From Dioscorea cayenensis subsp. rotundata (lineage: Eukaryota; Streptophyta; Magnoliopsida; Dioscoreales; Dioscoreaceae), in NCBI RefSeq assembly GCF_009730915.1, contig NC_052474.1, positions 8,157,501 through 8,221,500 of the forward strand: DNA of 64,000 nucleotides, written 5' to 3'. Below, one piece after another: positions 1 through 10,691 of this stretch (position 1 is its first letter; the number at the start of each line of letters is the position of its first letter). The position numbers were made by a program, and so were the translations under genes. The notes beneath the pieces were generated by a model. The model ran no database searches. It was not told where the DNA came from and saw only the letters and a list, made by a program, of their open reading frames with translations.

Positions 1-2581
1 GACAACTGGCTACGAGATCACGACACGATAAATAGAAAGAAAGATATGGGACCCACTGCAATCTTGGACTCAACCGACTAGCGCTATACTCAATCGAGCG
101 ATCAAGGGTCCCTGCTCCCTGCATACTGACACATTCAGTTGGTCGGTAGTGGCTTTAATAATTTTAAATACTTAAATACGATATATATAAAATATATAAA
201 TACCAATTTGCTTTCAAATAATTTTTCCAATTTTTTTCCAAAAATACCGAATTCTAGCAAAAATACATTTTTTAAAGAACTCTCGAAAACATAAATTCAA
301 CATAGATCAACATCAATTTGATTTTTCTCGAGAAAACACAAATTTCGTGAGAGACCTCCTCATCACGATTCAAAAAAATAACATAAATCTCAAATTAAAA
401 ATACTGTGATACCCAACACTCACCGACGATAACATGGTCTAGAAAACTCTCTAAACCTTCAGCCGTGGCGGCTAGGGTTCGAGCCCGTCAAGGAACTCAT
501 GTCCCTTAACGTTGACCCATCGGTTCGCCGGTCGGTGACCCACTACCCGATGAATATCCGATCGTGGCTCTACGCTCCCACCCGAGCGGCCCCTCGTAGT
601 AATCAACACCCGGGTCCACCACGCCACCTCTAAAGGCGGCCCGTGGGGACCCACTCTGCGATGAGTCGGGCCTTAGCCCGTCGCCCATCAAAACCATCAA
701 GTAAATACAACAATAATACCATCAGTATAAATCATAACACGGGATCCTTTTTCCGGACAAGTATTCGCATCACGGAAATAACCATTATTTTCCACAAAAG
801 CCAATGCCAAAAGTATAACAATGCATAATGCCGATAAAGCCCGGATCCACGATACCATTCCTATACCGGGAATGAAAACCAATTCTACTAACAATGCCGA
901 TAAAACATCTTTAATATGCTCGCATGATTTTGTAAATCACTCCAAATCAAAAGCATATATACCCATCAAAAATAAATACATGAACCGAATAATTAAATCA
1001 CATATCATGTATTTTTTTACTATTCACAAATCACGTATAATTATACAAAACGAATGTATCAATACGGTTATCATGAACATCAATGGCAAACAAATATACG
1101 TATATTTCAACTATATATGGAATCAAACATGATAAAATGAAATACTTAAACATTTATTTCCAAAATACTAGCCATTAAACAATTATTTCAAAATAATAAT
1201 AATTAATCAATTATTTAAAATAATAGCCACTACCAACTCACCTGGTGTCCTTGGGTTCCTTGCTAGACCTGGAACTCCTCCCAAGCCTAATCAACACCTA
1301 GTAGGATAACATAATAAAAATAAATAAATACGACAACTAAAAACATAATTTATCCCAATAGAAAATACAAGAAATCAATAACTGACTCTCTAATTGGCCC
1401 ACTCACTCCAATCGGTTCAAACCTGACATTGTATAACCAAATTGGTCTCCAATTACAATTAAGCCAACTCAATTTGGGCTAGACCATTATGAACCAACCT
1501 GAACCAACCTCAATTCCATTGAACCAAACTCAAATTCACTGAACCAAACTCAATTCTTATTCAAAATCTATTGAACCAACTTGGTTCAGTCCAAAATCCT
1601 TAACCCAAATCAATTGAACCAAACCCAAACCATCTCAACTTGATTTGATCAAACCCAACTCAACCAAACCAATTCAACTCAACCCATTTCAATTTTGGTT
1701 AAAACCCAACCAATTCAATCTAACCATCATCATTAACACCTTAATCATCATCATCATCAACTAATTAATCAAACCAAACCCCTAATCTCGGTGCTACGAG
1801 TAATTACTACGAGTAAAACCGAAAAATCTCATCCTCCATTCAAGTTTAGATTCATCATAAATACTGATGATTTTTCAACACAAATTGAAGCGACAATCAT
1901 CTATAATCATTAAACATGTTTTTCCTACTCAAATCCATAATTATTTTCATCAAATCCATCAAATACACATATATACATGCATACATACACTCATTCATCA
2001 AAAATACACCAAGAAAAAGCCTTACCAATTAAAACCATATCTCCCATGAGCTCCCTCCCGACGATCTCCAAGTCCCTCTCCTTAAAACCTCCAATTTCTT
2101 CCCATTTCTTCATTTTCTTCTCGGGTTCTCTGTAGCAGGATGAAGGGAGAAGAAGATGAACCATCAAAATCTAGAGTTTTTCTCCAACTTAAGTTTTCAG
2201 CCGAAATTCACATTTAGTCCCTCAAAAATATAATTTCTTACAAAACAGTCCCTGAAAAACTCACCAATGATCCCTGAATTATGAAATAGTATTCTCAAAA
2301 GGTCCTTTCAAATTATTCAATGATCCCTGGATTATAAAACAACATTTCAAAAAAGATCCCTTCATCTTACCTTTTCAGTCCTTGGTTTTCAGAAACATTT
2401 TTATATCAATCCTTTTTAATTACTCTTTAACCCAAAATCTGTTATAAACTTTCACATTTAAGTCCTTATTCTTTTTCACTTGGGGTTTCTCAACAAGATT
2501 AATCATGAAAAACCTTACTGCAACTGTAGTAATACCCTGAATATATTTTCTAACAGTTATCCACAGGTTCAGGGTATTACA
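1..2581 (-). repeat. LTR-like gene-free sequence (possible Ty3-gypsy LTR, minus strand)
   Basis: There is no credible coding region here. Read on the minus strand from 2581, the sequence opens with TGTAATACCCTG, a start resembling that of chromovirus (Tekay/Del-type) LTRs. It then runs through AT-rich DNA with repeated 'agtccctga'-like phrases (2210-2400), polypyrimidine stretches and a G/C-rich block at 460-680. Neither a primer-binding site nor a second LTR is visible, so this could be a solo LTR, half of an element cut by the window edge, or unrelated non-coding DNA. The family call is inference from sequence style only. Confidence 0.35.
2529..2580. repeat. 13-bp inverted repeat at the LTR-like edge
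   Basis: GTAATACCCTGAA (2529-2541) and its exact reverse complement TTCAGGGTATTAC (2568-2580) flank a 26-bp AT-rich loop. It sits at the right border of the LTR-like region. It could be two overlapping LTR ends in opposite orientation or a small foldback. Confidence 0.6.
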
Positions 2582-2670
2582 CACATGCCTGGACAAATTC
2601 GAGCAGGAGATAATAATGATCTACCTAAATTGCTGGATAGACAAGTATGTATGAAGTATCTATATAAGTT

Positions 2671-2890
2671 ATCACTTAAATATATATGTTACCATTTAAC
2701 ATAAGTAGTTTCCGCTTAAGTATTTATGGTACCACTTAAATATATATGTTACCATTTAACGTAAGTAGTTTCCGCTTAAGTATTTATATTATCATTTAAA
2801 TATATGTGATACCATTTAACATAAGTAGTTTATGTTTAAGTATTTATGTTATCATTTAAATATGTGTTACTATTTAATATCAAGACTATC
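2671..2890. repeat. 60-bp tandem repeat, about 3.5 copies
   Basis: A unit containing 'cacttaaatatatatgttac' followed by 'cataagtagtttccgcttaa' recurs with starts at 2671, 2731, 2791 and 2851. The period is exactly 60 bp, and the copies diverge progressively toward the right. The array lies just upstream of the Ulp1-like remnant inside the Mutator-like relic. Confidence 0.85.
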
Positions 2891-3640
2891 GTGTAGAAGA
2901 ATGAATGGGTTAACACAACACGAGCCAATTTGTTCACTTTGCTAAAGGGGAAGGAAATGGTCATCGATAATGTCGTGGATGTATTTTTCTGCATAATTCA
3001 GAAGTCATTGAAGAGAGTACTATATCCATATAAGAAGCGTGCTTCCATCACTCGTCCACTGTCGCTATTCATGTCCAAACAGGAGGACACAGGTGAGACT
3101 ACTCTCCCTATGATCGACGATGTCGCTCGTAACTAGCATGATTTGGATATCATCATTCTGTCAATCATCCTTAATGGTCATTTTCATGTTGTAGTTCTTG
3201 ATAATGAAAAACAAGAGTATATGCATTATTCTTCATGCGAGAGTGAAGAGTACAACAGAGGCACTATCAACTTGGTAAATTACATGCTAAATAGCTCACA
3301 CACATCATAGTTTCTTAGTCTGAACTCTAACTTCAAATTCTATTTCTTGATAGCGGAAACTATTCGATAATTGTGTCGCGATGGAGTTTGGCAAGACCGT
3401 GACGACCTTGTACCCCCTAATTCATGACTGGGACATTACAAGACAAAAATGAGTAAGCGTCAACTTCGATGTGTATGTCATGCATTTTATTGAACCAATA
3501 CTCGAGGATGAAAAGCTACGGCTACCGCATTCCAACATCTCTTATTTAAGACTAAAGTATGTTGTCACATACTCATGGAAGGGAGCACAGGCGGCAGTAG
3601 TGAGAAAGCGGATACATGTAAGGCCTTCAACTACGGAGCA
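2890..3640 (+). pseudogene. Ulp1-type (C48) cysteine protease remnant carried by a Mutator-like element
   Basis: Broken reading frames on the plus strand resemble the Ulp1/SENP peptidase family. Visible pieces are a segment ending FHVVVLDNEKQEYMHYSS (about 3180-3235), which matches the family's His-containing strand and the following Asp region, and a later block VYVMHFIEPIL (about 3470-3505), which matches the region after the catalytic Cys. The expected N-D-C-G box reads N-F-D before V-Y, so the catalytic cysteine seems replaced by Phe (codon TTC near 3465). Stops at 3134 and 3451 interrupt the frame. Plant Kaonashi-type MULEs are known to carry Ulp1-like genes next to their transposase. 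The convergent MULE transposase at 3944-6490 fits that. It is not a functional protease. Confidence 0.6.
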
Positions 3641-3697
3641 AAAACATTAAGCTTATTTGTCGTTATAACGTACTGTCATGCTAACTTGAAATCGATG

Positions 3698-3930
3698 ATG
3701 TCTAACTTATTTAATTTGTCACGTAAATATCGATATTTTTGTTTAATAAATTATTTTTGTGTTTATTTTTAGTTATCTTTATTTACTATCGTTGTTTTTG
3801 TTTAATATATTACGTTTACTTTTAAGATAATACTTAAATGTTGTTGTTTCTATTTAAAGATCAATGATTAGTCACATAAATATCATAGTTTCAATGAAAT
3901 CGATGATGTCTAACTTATTTAATTTGTCGC
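3698..3930. repeat. Short direct duplication around 3700 and 3905
   Basis: A block of about 33 bp containing 'gaaatcgatgatgtctaact' occurs at about 3688-3720 and again at about 3897-3929. The copies flank about 175 bp of AT-rich sequence between the Ulp1-like and transposase remnants. It looks like a local duplication within the relic. Confidence 0.7.
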
Positions 3931-3943
3931 GGACCTCGGATGC

Positions 3944-6490
3944 TTACGAGTCAATCCTCTTCCGTCTAGGATGCCCAGGTTGCCTTCTTGTGATAGGCGG
4001 ACGCAAACGCAGTTCTCGATTGTTGTCTGCATGCTTGTCATGGTCGAGTATGGAGAAAATAGCTTCCTTATATGCCAATTTATAAGTATCGATGGTGAAG
4101 TAGCCGCTAATAAATTGATGAACGTTCGTATCTATTTGTATTATTCCAGTGCAAGCATGTTTGCACTGGATACCATAAACTTGCCACCTGCGACAAGAAC
4201 AAGTTTTATCCGATAAATCTATGGAGATGCTGCACTGGTTAATCACTTCAAAACAATCATCGACACAACGACCAACATAGAAGATTTCAGCTTTCCTCAA
4301 CAATTTCCTCTACCTTCTTATGTATGTTGGGGTATAAATAGATCTTTCATTTGTTCGATTGCTCACAGCGGGTGCATAACATGTGCATCAGCTTGAACTT
4401 GTATGGCGTAGAACAAAAACATTATAAGTCACTGTTAAGTGAAGACCCTGAAATTTAAATAGAAACAAATAATTTTAAGTGAGACCCTGAAATGTAAACC
4501 GAAACAAACCAATTTTAAGTGAAGACCATGAAATTTAAACAGAAGTAAACAATTTGAAGTGAAGACAATGAAATTTAAACAAAAAGCAAACACTATTATA
4601 AGAAATCAATATAATGAAATCAACATTTAAATGTTGTATGGAGTTTACCATTTTTGTCACTAGTAAATGCCGAGCTTCTTTGATCCACGCATTGAACGAC
4701 TCTACGACATTTAAATACATCTCGCCCAAACGTTTACCTCTGAATAAATAATTTGACCGATGTGCCATATTTGATTTATGAAGCAGCCAGTGATATGCAT
4801 ATGGTGATGTGGCTTGCAATTTATTCACCGAATCATCAAATTCTTTTAGCCGTGGATGCATATGCAATACAAAAGTATATGGACCAACAATCCTACCTCA
4901 ATGCTTTCTGAAGTCTAACATTGACTTTTATAAAATTGGCCTCCAAGTGTCGAAGGCATTATACATGTAGGGAAGAAGGGAAATCTTTGTAATGGCGTTG
5001 ACAAGGCCCTTAGACCTGTCTGACACAAAAGTAATAATCTCTTTCATAATCTCCGTCATTGTTTAAAGCATCATCTAATTTGGAAATGAATTACGACCAA
5101 TTGGCATTGTTCTCGTTGTCGACAATACTGAATGTTACGTGGAAAAAACCATTATTTCCATCTTTGCTTGTGGCAACCCAATAGAGTACCCCGATATTTT
5201 CCAAGAAGGTGGATACTGTCGAGAAACAACAGCAGCCTGCAACCCCTCTTGAATCCCATGATACACGCACGGAAAGAAAAGAATGCACATTTAAAACGTT
5301 CACCGTCTCTTTCCACAATCGCAATGCTGCCAAGGTTTGTCTCAACCACCTTATCCGCGTACCAAAGCAACAATCGTAACTACAGACCTCGCTGTTGTCG
5401 AGAATAACCAGGGCATACATTTTACCAAACAAAGCTTGCTTGTTTGGAATGTGGACGCCATGTTCCGGTAACATGTTCTTCTGAATATCGATGGGCTTGT
5501 ACAACGGCTGATCCTTAAGCTTCTATATCACACATGCGCTTACCCATTTTTTGGATGCTTTTCAATGTGACACCGAGTCAATTCCACCACCACAAGTGTG
5601 TTATTGGTGCATTGTCTTGATTTTAAAAATATTTTTATTGTATTCCTTTGATGCATGAATGCGCTTTTCACAACTAACGGCAGCCCATTCAACAATGACC
5701 ATGTGTTCTTCATTCTTTATTAATTAGAAGTCAAAATTCCGTTTAATTGCAAAATTTCGGAGTGCGTCTCTGAAATGGTCAGCACTTAAAAAACGTTATC
5801 TGATATCCAAGGACAAAACTTTAGATTGATATGACGAGCAAGGAAGGCCTACCACACCGTAAGGGTGTCTCTGTGGTGGAATAGATACGCTAGTAGAATC
5901 CGAATACCTGGTAAAATCGAAGATTAAACATAAACATAACATTTTAAACGACAACTGGGACAGTTTAGCAAAAACATACAATTTTAAGCAGAAAGTAGAA
6001 TAATTAACATACAATTTTAAGTGAAAACTGGGATAATTAAGCGAAAATAGTAAATCTAAAGGAGAAAACAGGAAATCCAAAGGGATAATTAAGCGATAAA
6101 ACTCTTACGCTTTAGTTAATCACTAATCAATTTGTACAAACTGTGTAAACATAAAGAGAAGAAATTTACAACGAGAAGAAATCAATATCGGTATGAAGTA
6201 ACCTTAGCACATCATCTGTCTCAACCACGGGATCAACTATAGCACATTTGAACAGGGCATACAGCGTTACACATGTGTTGGAAGTCAACCTCGTTTTTCT
6301 ATTGGACGAACAGTTTGATGTGCATCGGGTGTGATAAACTTCACCCTGACATTGAAAATATCGAGACCCCATGTCTCACATATCTCTGGTAACACTAATT
6401 CCTAAAAAGTCAGCGTTGTGAACATTAGCACTTGTTCATCCTTTTTGTATCTAGCAATAGCACAAAAACTTTCCATAGTATACATACATG
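3944..6490 (-). pseudogene. Mutator-like (MURA) transposase remnant
   Basis: Read on the minus strand from about 6490, this holds the usual order of a MULE transposase. First comes an N-terminal PB1-like region (6300-6490, phrases ARYKKDEQVL and VRVKFITPDAHQTVRPIE). Next is the MuDR-type block with HTCGGGIDSVSHE and ...YKPIDIQKNM (5460-5600), then the DDE core with FLDSIHLLGKYRGTL (5180-5260; the D is the first catalytic Asp) and SIVDNENNANW (about 5095-5130). After that come a helical region with LFRGKRLGEMYLNVVESFNAWI (4670-4750; E is the expected catalytic Glu) and a SWIM zinc finger CSCRRWQVYGIQCKHAC (4140-4220). Frameshifts and stops separate the blocks, so the gene is dead or badly sequenced. 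It converges on the Ulp1-like remnant, and I could not delimit the terminal repeats. Confidence 0.8.
4436..4592. repeat. About 40-bp tandem repeat, four copies
   Basis: Units beginning 'aagtgaagaccctgaaattt' start at about 4436, 4476, 4517 and 4557, with 1-3 differences each. The array lies between two transposase exon-like blocks of the MULE relic, so it may sit in an old intron. A related degenerate motif ('acattttaa...ctggga') recurs at 5935-6045. Confidence 0.75.
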
Positions 6491-6699
6491 AAAATAAATT
6501 GTTACTCTTTCTCGCAGGGCTTCTCTTGTGAATCAAGGTGAGAGCAAGGAAGAGATGATCATCTTCTCGTCCCAACCGGAGAACTCCAACACACCAAATG
6601 GAGAGGAATTGAAAAACTCCAACACTCAAAGGTAATAGAAGTCTTCTCAAAATTTGTTTAAGAATAAACAAACAGGAATGCAAAATTTTTATAAACTTG

Positions 6700-7906
6700 A
6701 TGTGATTGGGCTGTTTTTTTCCCCACCATCTTCAAAGGCAACGATTGAATTTTACAACATGGACCCAGTTCGACTGACTTACAAAGGGAAAAAAAGAGTG
6801 AAACAATAATAAGGGAAGGTTGTCCGAGGTATTCATAATTTACATGGGTTGTTTGGAAAATTTTGAAATTTCGTAGGGGTTAAAAATAATTTTTCCAAAA
6901 AAACCTCCTTAATTCTAGAACCGAGAAGATGACTTTATAAAAAACGAGACTAATGATCTTAACCAATGAAAAACTATTGTGGTTGTGAAATATTTGTAAT
7001 AATTTGCACATTTTAAAAACCCCAAGAAAAGAATGTCGTCCATTTGGGATATTTTAATTTAATCAGACAAAATATCTTCATTGGTTTGGCCCATAAACAT
7101 ATTATTCTTTATTGATATAACATTAGATATTTTAATTCCAATAAAATCTTGTACCTAATTAAAGGCTGCAACTTGAGAACAATTAAAATTAAATTAAAAT
7201 AAATAAATAAATCATGAAAAACATCCTTTTTTGACGAAAACAGTTTTACGAAAGTTCTTTTTTACCAAACACCTAAATCTTATAAATTACTTTAAAATTT
7301 TAATTATTAAAAAAATCACTAAATATTAATACTCATTTTAAGTTACCAATTTTAGTAATTAGTGGGTGAAAACCAAAAACCGTGTTCTTCTTCCGGCCTC
7401 ACACGGCGTTTCATGTGTTTATATATATATATAATTTATTAATTTATAATTAAAAAAGCCATATTTTTGCCGACCTCGCTTTTCTCGTGGAGACTTTTTT
7501 TAAGAAATAAAAAATAAATTAAAAAAAGGACAACAAAACTACAAAAGTTTCCGCTGACGTCATCGCCTGCGACGACCCGGTCCCTTCGTCGACGTCCGCG
7601 TCTATCGATTTCCACCGTCCGATTAATGATTCCCAAAGCGAGCCATCGGAGTTAAGCCACGTGTCCCCCGTCCTTTTCCTAACACGTGTTGATAGATGCC
7701 GGATATCAACGGTGCTGACGTGGCGTGGTCCCGTGTAATGGCAGTGATGCAAGCATGACGTATGCGTTATAACATGTAATTTGGAACGTGATTGACTTGT
7801 TAACCCTTCGAGTAAACTATTTACTTTTGTTTTTGTTTATTAAAAAAATCATTTTTATAAACAAATAATTGGGTTTTTTACATCAAAATGAGTTGAGTTT
7901 TTAATC
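6700..7906. other. Intergenic sequence
   Basis: I see no gene. 6700-7440 is AT-rich. A more G/C-rich island at 7545-7750 contains ACGTGTC at about 7661, ACGTGTT at about 7683 and TGACGT-type motifs at 7553 and 7714. That would suit a promoter, but no credible transcript start or ORF adjoins it. Minus-strand open frames here lack any recognisable motif. Confidence 0.6.
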
Positions 7907-8754
7907 AAGGTTGTCAGATCTGGCAGACGATGATCCCGTAAGTCGGGAGGTCGGTCGATGGGTTCGGCCAAAGTGACAGGGGTTGAGCAGGGATCGATAA
8001 TTAAATATAAAAAAATATTATAATAATTAATAATGAGAAAATATAATATTAAATCCATAATTATAATATAAAACCTACTCAAATTTGATATTTAAATTGA
8101 TAAATGACCTTATATACAGTAGAGTTTTCTAATTATGTCGTTTATTTATATATTTTTTAAATATTTACAAATTTAATATATTAATTATATAATTATCGAA
8201 CTTGTTATTTATTTATTTATTTGTTTATTGATTGATTTTGTTAAAATAGATAAGAAATTTAATTCACTAATTCTTATACTCTCGATTGAGTTTTTTATTT
8301 TTGTTTTTAAATTTTTCTTATATTTTTTTATTTAATTAGAATACTTTTAATTTTTATATTTTTTTATAATAAAATTACACTCATTTATTGTTTTTATTTT
8401 TTTAATAAATTAAATTTTTTTAGAAAAGTATTTACATATCACATTAATAGATTTTATTTTTAAATATTAATTTTTGTTGGTATGTTTATGATATATATAT
8501 ATATATATATTAATTCTATTTATTGTCAAATGAGAAAATAATAATAAATTATTAAATATTGTAAAAAAAAATTAAACATTGTGACCCGATTGACCCGGCC
8601 GGGTCAATCGGTTTCCGGTTGAACCGCCCGGATAACCGGGTTAACATCGGGTTTTTTAATACCCGGTTCAATGGGGTATACCCAAACTGGCCATATGGCC
8701 AATTCCCGATTTTTCCGGTTGAACCGGGCGGATTGATTCGGATCTGACAACCTT
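7907..8754. mobile_element. hAT-like MITE with 14-bp perfect TIRs
   Basis: AAGGTTGTCAGATC at 7907-7920 is mirrored exactly by GATCTGACAACCTT at 8741-8754. Flanks read AGTTTTTAATC on the left and AGTTTTAAT on the right, a near-perfect duplicated target of about 9 bp. The element is about 850 bp, AT-rich in the middle, with G/C-rich subterminal parts (7910-8000 and 8580-8740) full of CCGGTT/GGGTT motifs. No transposase frame is present, so it is non-autonomous. The hAT assignment rests on TIR style and target size. Confidence 0.7.
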
Positions 8755-9136
8755 AGTTTTAATATGAAACCTTTTTAAGTACAATAGAGTTATGTCGTTT
8801 ATTTATATATTTTTTAAATATTTACAAATTTAATATATTAATTATATAATTATCGAACTTGTTATTTATTTATTTATTTGTTTATTGATTGATTTTGTTA
8901 AAATAGATAAGAAATTTAATTCACTAATTCTTATATCTCAATTGAGTTTTATTTTGTTTTAAATTTTCTTATATTTTTTTATTTAATTAGAATACTTTAA
9001 TTTTATATTTTTATAATAAAATTACACTCATTTATTGTTTTATTTTTTTAATAAATTAAATTTTTAGAAAGTATTTACATATCACATTAATAGATTTTTA
9101 TTTTTTTAAATATTAATTTTTTTGTTGGTATGTTTA

Positions 9137-9228
<92 letters not shown>

Positions 9229-9496
9229 TCTATTTATTGTCAAAATGAGAAAAATAATAATAAATTATTAAATATTGTAAAAAAAAATTAAACGATTGAT
9301 GACCCGTCAATTGGCCCGTTCCGGTTCGAACCGCCTTTGGGATAACCCAGGCTAACATCGGGTTTTTTAATACTCGGTTCAATGGGGATATCTAGACCCG
9401 TACTATACGGCGATTCCCGATTTTTTTCCGGTTGAACCGGCCGGATCGATCCGGATCTCTCGGTTTTAATATGAAACCTTTTTAAGTACAATAGAG
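8133..9496. repeat. Tandem duplication (two units of about 657 and 706 bp)
   Basis: The block starting 'ttatgtcgtttatttatata' at 8133 recurs at 8790. The block 'gttttaatatgaaacctttt' at about 8757 recurs at about 9463. Unit 1 is 8133-8789 and contains the 3' half of the MITE. Unit 2 is 8790-9496 and has a decayed MITE end (its TIR is not intact), shorter homopolymers and an expanded AT run. It is either a real segmental tandem duplication with decay of the second copy or an assembly artefact in low-complexity sequence. Confidence 0.8.
9139..9224. repeat. (AT)n microsatellite, about 42 units
   Basis: An uninterrupted alternating AT run of about 85 bp lies within the second unit of the duplication. 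The matching place in the first unit (8489-8508) has only about 10 units, so the expansion occurred after the duplication. Confidence 0.95.
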
Positions 9497-9662
9497 TATC
9501 ACATGACAGAGAGTGAACGAGTGCAAAATTAAAACTCATTTTTTTTTTATTGAACAATAACATTGATGTCTAATCATTTTCATTAAAATGGTTTACGTGT
9601 AAGCTTTTTTTATCGGTGAAATTATATATATATTATTTTTTCTTTAGCTTTGGATATATACG

Positions 9663-9897
9663 TAATGGATTTTTTTATTTTATATAATATTTAACTAAAT
9701 TAATATATTTTTATAAATGGATAAATAACCAGCCCTCTGGTGTCAAACCAAATGAGTAATAAAAAAATTAAATTTTTTTAAACAATATACGTAATGGAAT
9801 TTTTTCTATTTTATATAATATCTGATTGAACTAATAAATTTTTATAAATCAATAAATAATCCTTTCTCTAGTGTCAAACAAATGAGTAATAAAATTA
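9663..9897. repeat. About 126-bp tandem duplication upstream of the glutaredoxin
   Basis: Two divergent copies start with 'gtaatgga' at 9663 and 9789 and end with 'caaatgagtaataaaa'. They share phrases such as 'tttttataaat' and 'tagtgtcaaac'. They lie between the MITE region and the glutaredoxin promoter. Confidence 0.75.
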
Positions 9898-9950
9898 AAA
9901 ATAATATTATATATATATATAGTGTACCGGAACTTTGCATGGCAAAATGA

Positions 9951-10153
9951 TGACGTCACGGATAGGCTGGCCACGCAGCTTGGGTGGCCCACCACAAAGC
10001 CCATCCACCGACGTCATCTTCGAGTGACCATCCACACGCCGCAAGCCATCCACCGGCTGACGTCGTTCCCACGTCATGACTACCATCTCGGCCAACAACG
10101 CGTGGTCGCACTTCCCTCTCTTTGTAACCTCCGTTTTCGTCATCATGACGTCA
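9951..10153 (+). promoter_or_regulatory. Cluster of TGACGTCA (TGA/bZIP) motifs in the glutaredoxin promoter
   Basis: Perfect palindromes TGACGTCA lie at 9951-9958 and 10146-10153. Partial sites are GACGTCA (10010), TGACGTC (10058) and ACGTCA (10071). TGACG is the core bound by TGA-class bZIP factors. GRXC9/ROXY-type glutaredoxins are known TGA partners and salicylate-induced TGA targets, so this cluster is a plausible direct control region. The density is seen; the binding is inferred. Confidence 0.7.
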
Positions 10154-10183
10154 CATCCCCCCTTCCCCTTCCCATCCACTCCC

Positions 10184-10295
10184 TCTATTTATAACTTCCC
10201 TTCTTCCTCCCTTCTTTCTTCACCCTCTCTCTCTCTATCTCTCTCTCTCTTACCCTAAGTTCCGTTTTAACTAAGAAAAAGAAAAAGAAAAAGAG
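10184..10295 (+). promoter_or_regulatory. TATA box and CT-rich 5' leader of the glutaredoxin
   Basis: TATTTATAA sits at about 10186-10194, about 100 bp before the start codon and about 35 bp after the last TGACGTCA. It is followed by a pyrimidine-rich stretch with CTCTCT repeats (10222-10252), which would be the 5' UTR. The start codon follows an A/G-rich tract. Confidence 0.65.
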
Positions 10296-10691
10296 ATGGC
10301 GATGGAGCTGAGACGCGTTTGGCCGGCACCGACGAAGGATCCGGTGGTGGCGGTGGAAGAGGGAGGAGTGAAAGGAATGGTAGAGGGAAGCGCGGTGGTG
10401 GTTGTGGGTAGAAAAGGTTGTTGTATGAGTCACGTGGCTCGGCGATTGCTTCAAGGATTGGGGGTGAATCCGACGGTGTGTGAGATCGGCGAAGGATCAC
10501 CGGAGGAGATTGTTTTGATGGATGAGATTTCAGAGATGGACGGTGGAGATGCTAGGATATTGGCTGCAACGATGTTTCCGGTGGTGTTCATTGGTGGGAA
10601 ATTGGTTGGGGGTTTGGATCGGCTCATGGCCGTTCATATTTCCGGTGAGCTTGTTCCCATCTTGAAAGAAGCTGGTGCTCTTTGGCTTTAA
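10296..10691 (+). CDS. GRXC9: CC-type glutaredoxin, GRXC9/ROXY19-like
   Basis: Intronless 131-residue protein. CC-type (class III, ROXY) glutaredoxins occur only in land plants. They act mainly in the nucleus and cytosol as partners of TGA bZIP factors in development and in salicylate/jasmonate and detoxification responses. Visible features are the active site GRKGCCMSHVARRLL (residues 39-53, a CCMS version of the CC motif), the glutathione-binding TMFPVVFIGGKLVGGLDRL (about 93-111), and the C-terminal GALWL that ROXY proteins need for TGA/TOPLESS-linked function. The C-terminal third closely follows the Arabidopsis GRX480/GRXC9 pattern as I recall it, hence the symbol; it could be a paralogue within that subclade. 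The first ATG is chosen for context, with a second ATG two codons on. The upstream TGACGTCA cluster suggests control by its own protein partners. Confidence 0.9.
   Translation: MAMELRRVWPAPTKDPVVAVEEGGVKGMVEGSAVVVVGRKGCCMSHVARRLLQGLGVNPTVCEIGEGSPEEIVLMDEISEMDGGDARILAATMFPVVFIGGKLVGGLDRLMAVHISGELVPILKEAGALWL

Noticed and set aside
7439-7752. Two overlapping minus-strand frames (65 and 77 codons) in the G/C island
   Set aside because: No domain or conserved start; composition explains the openness.
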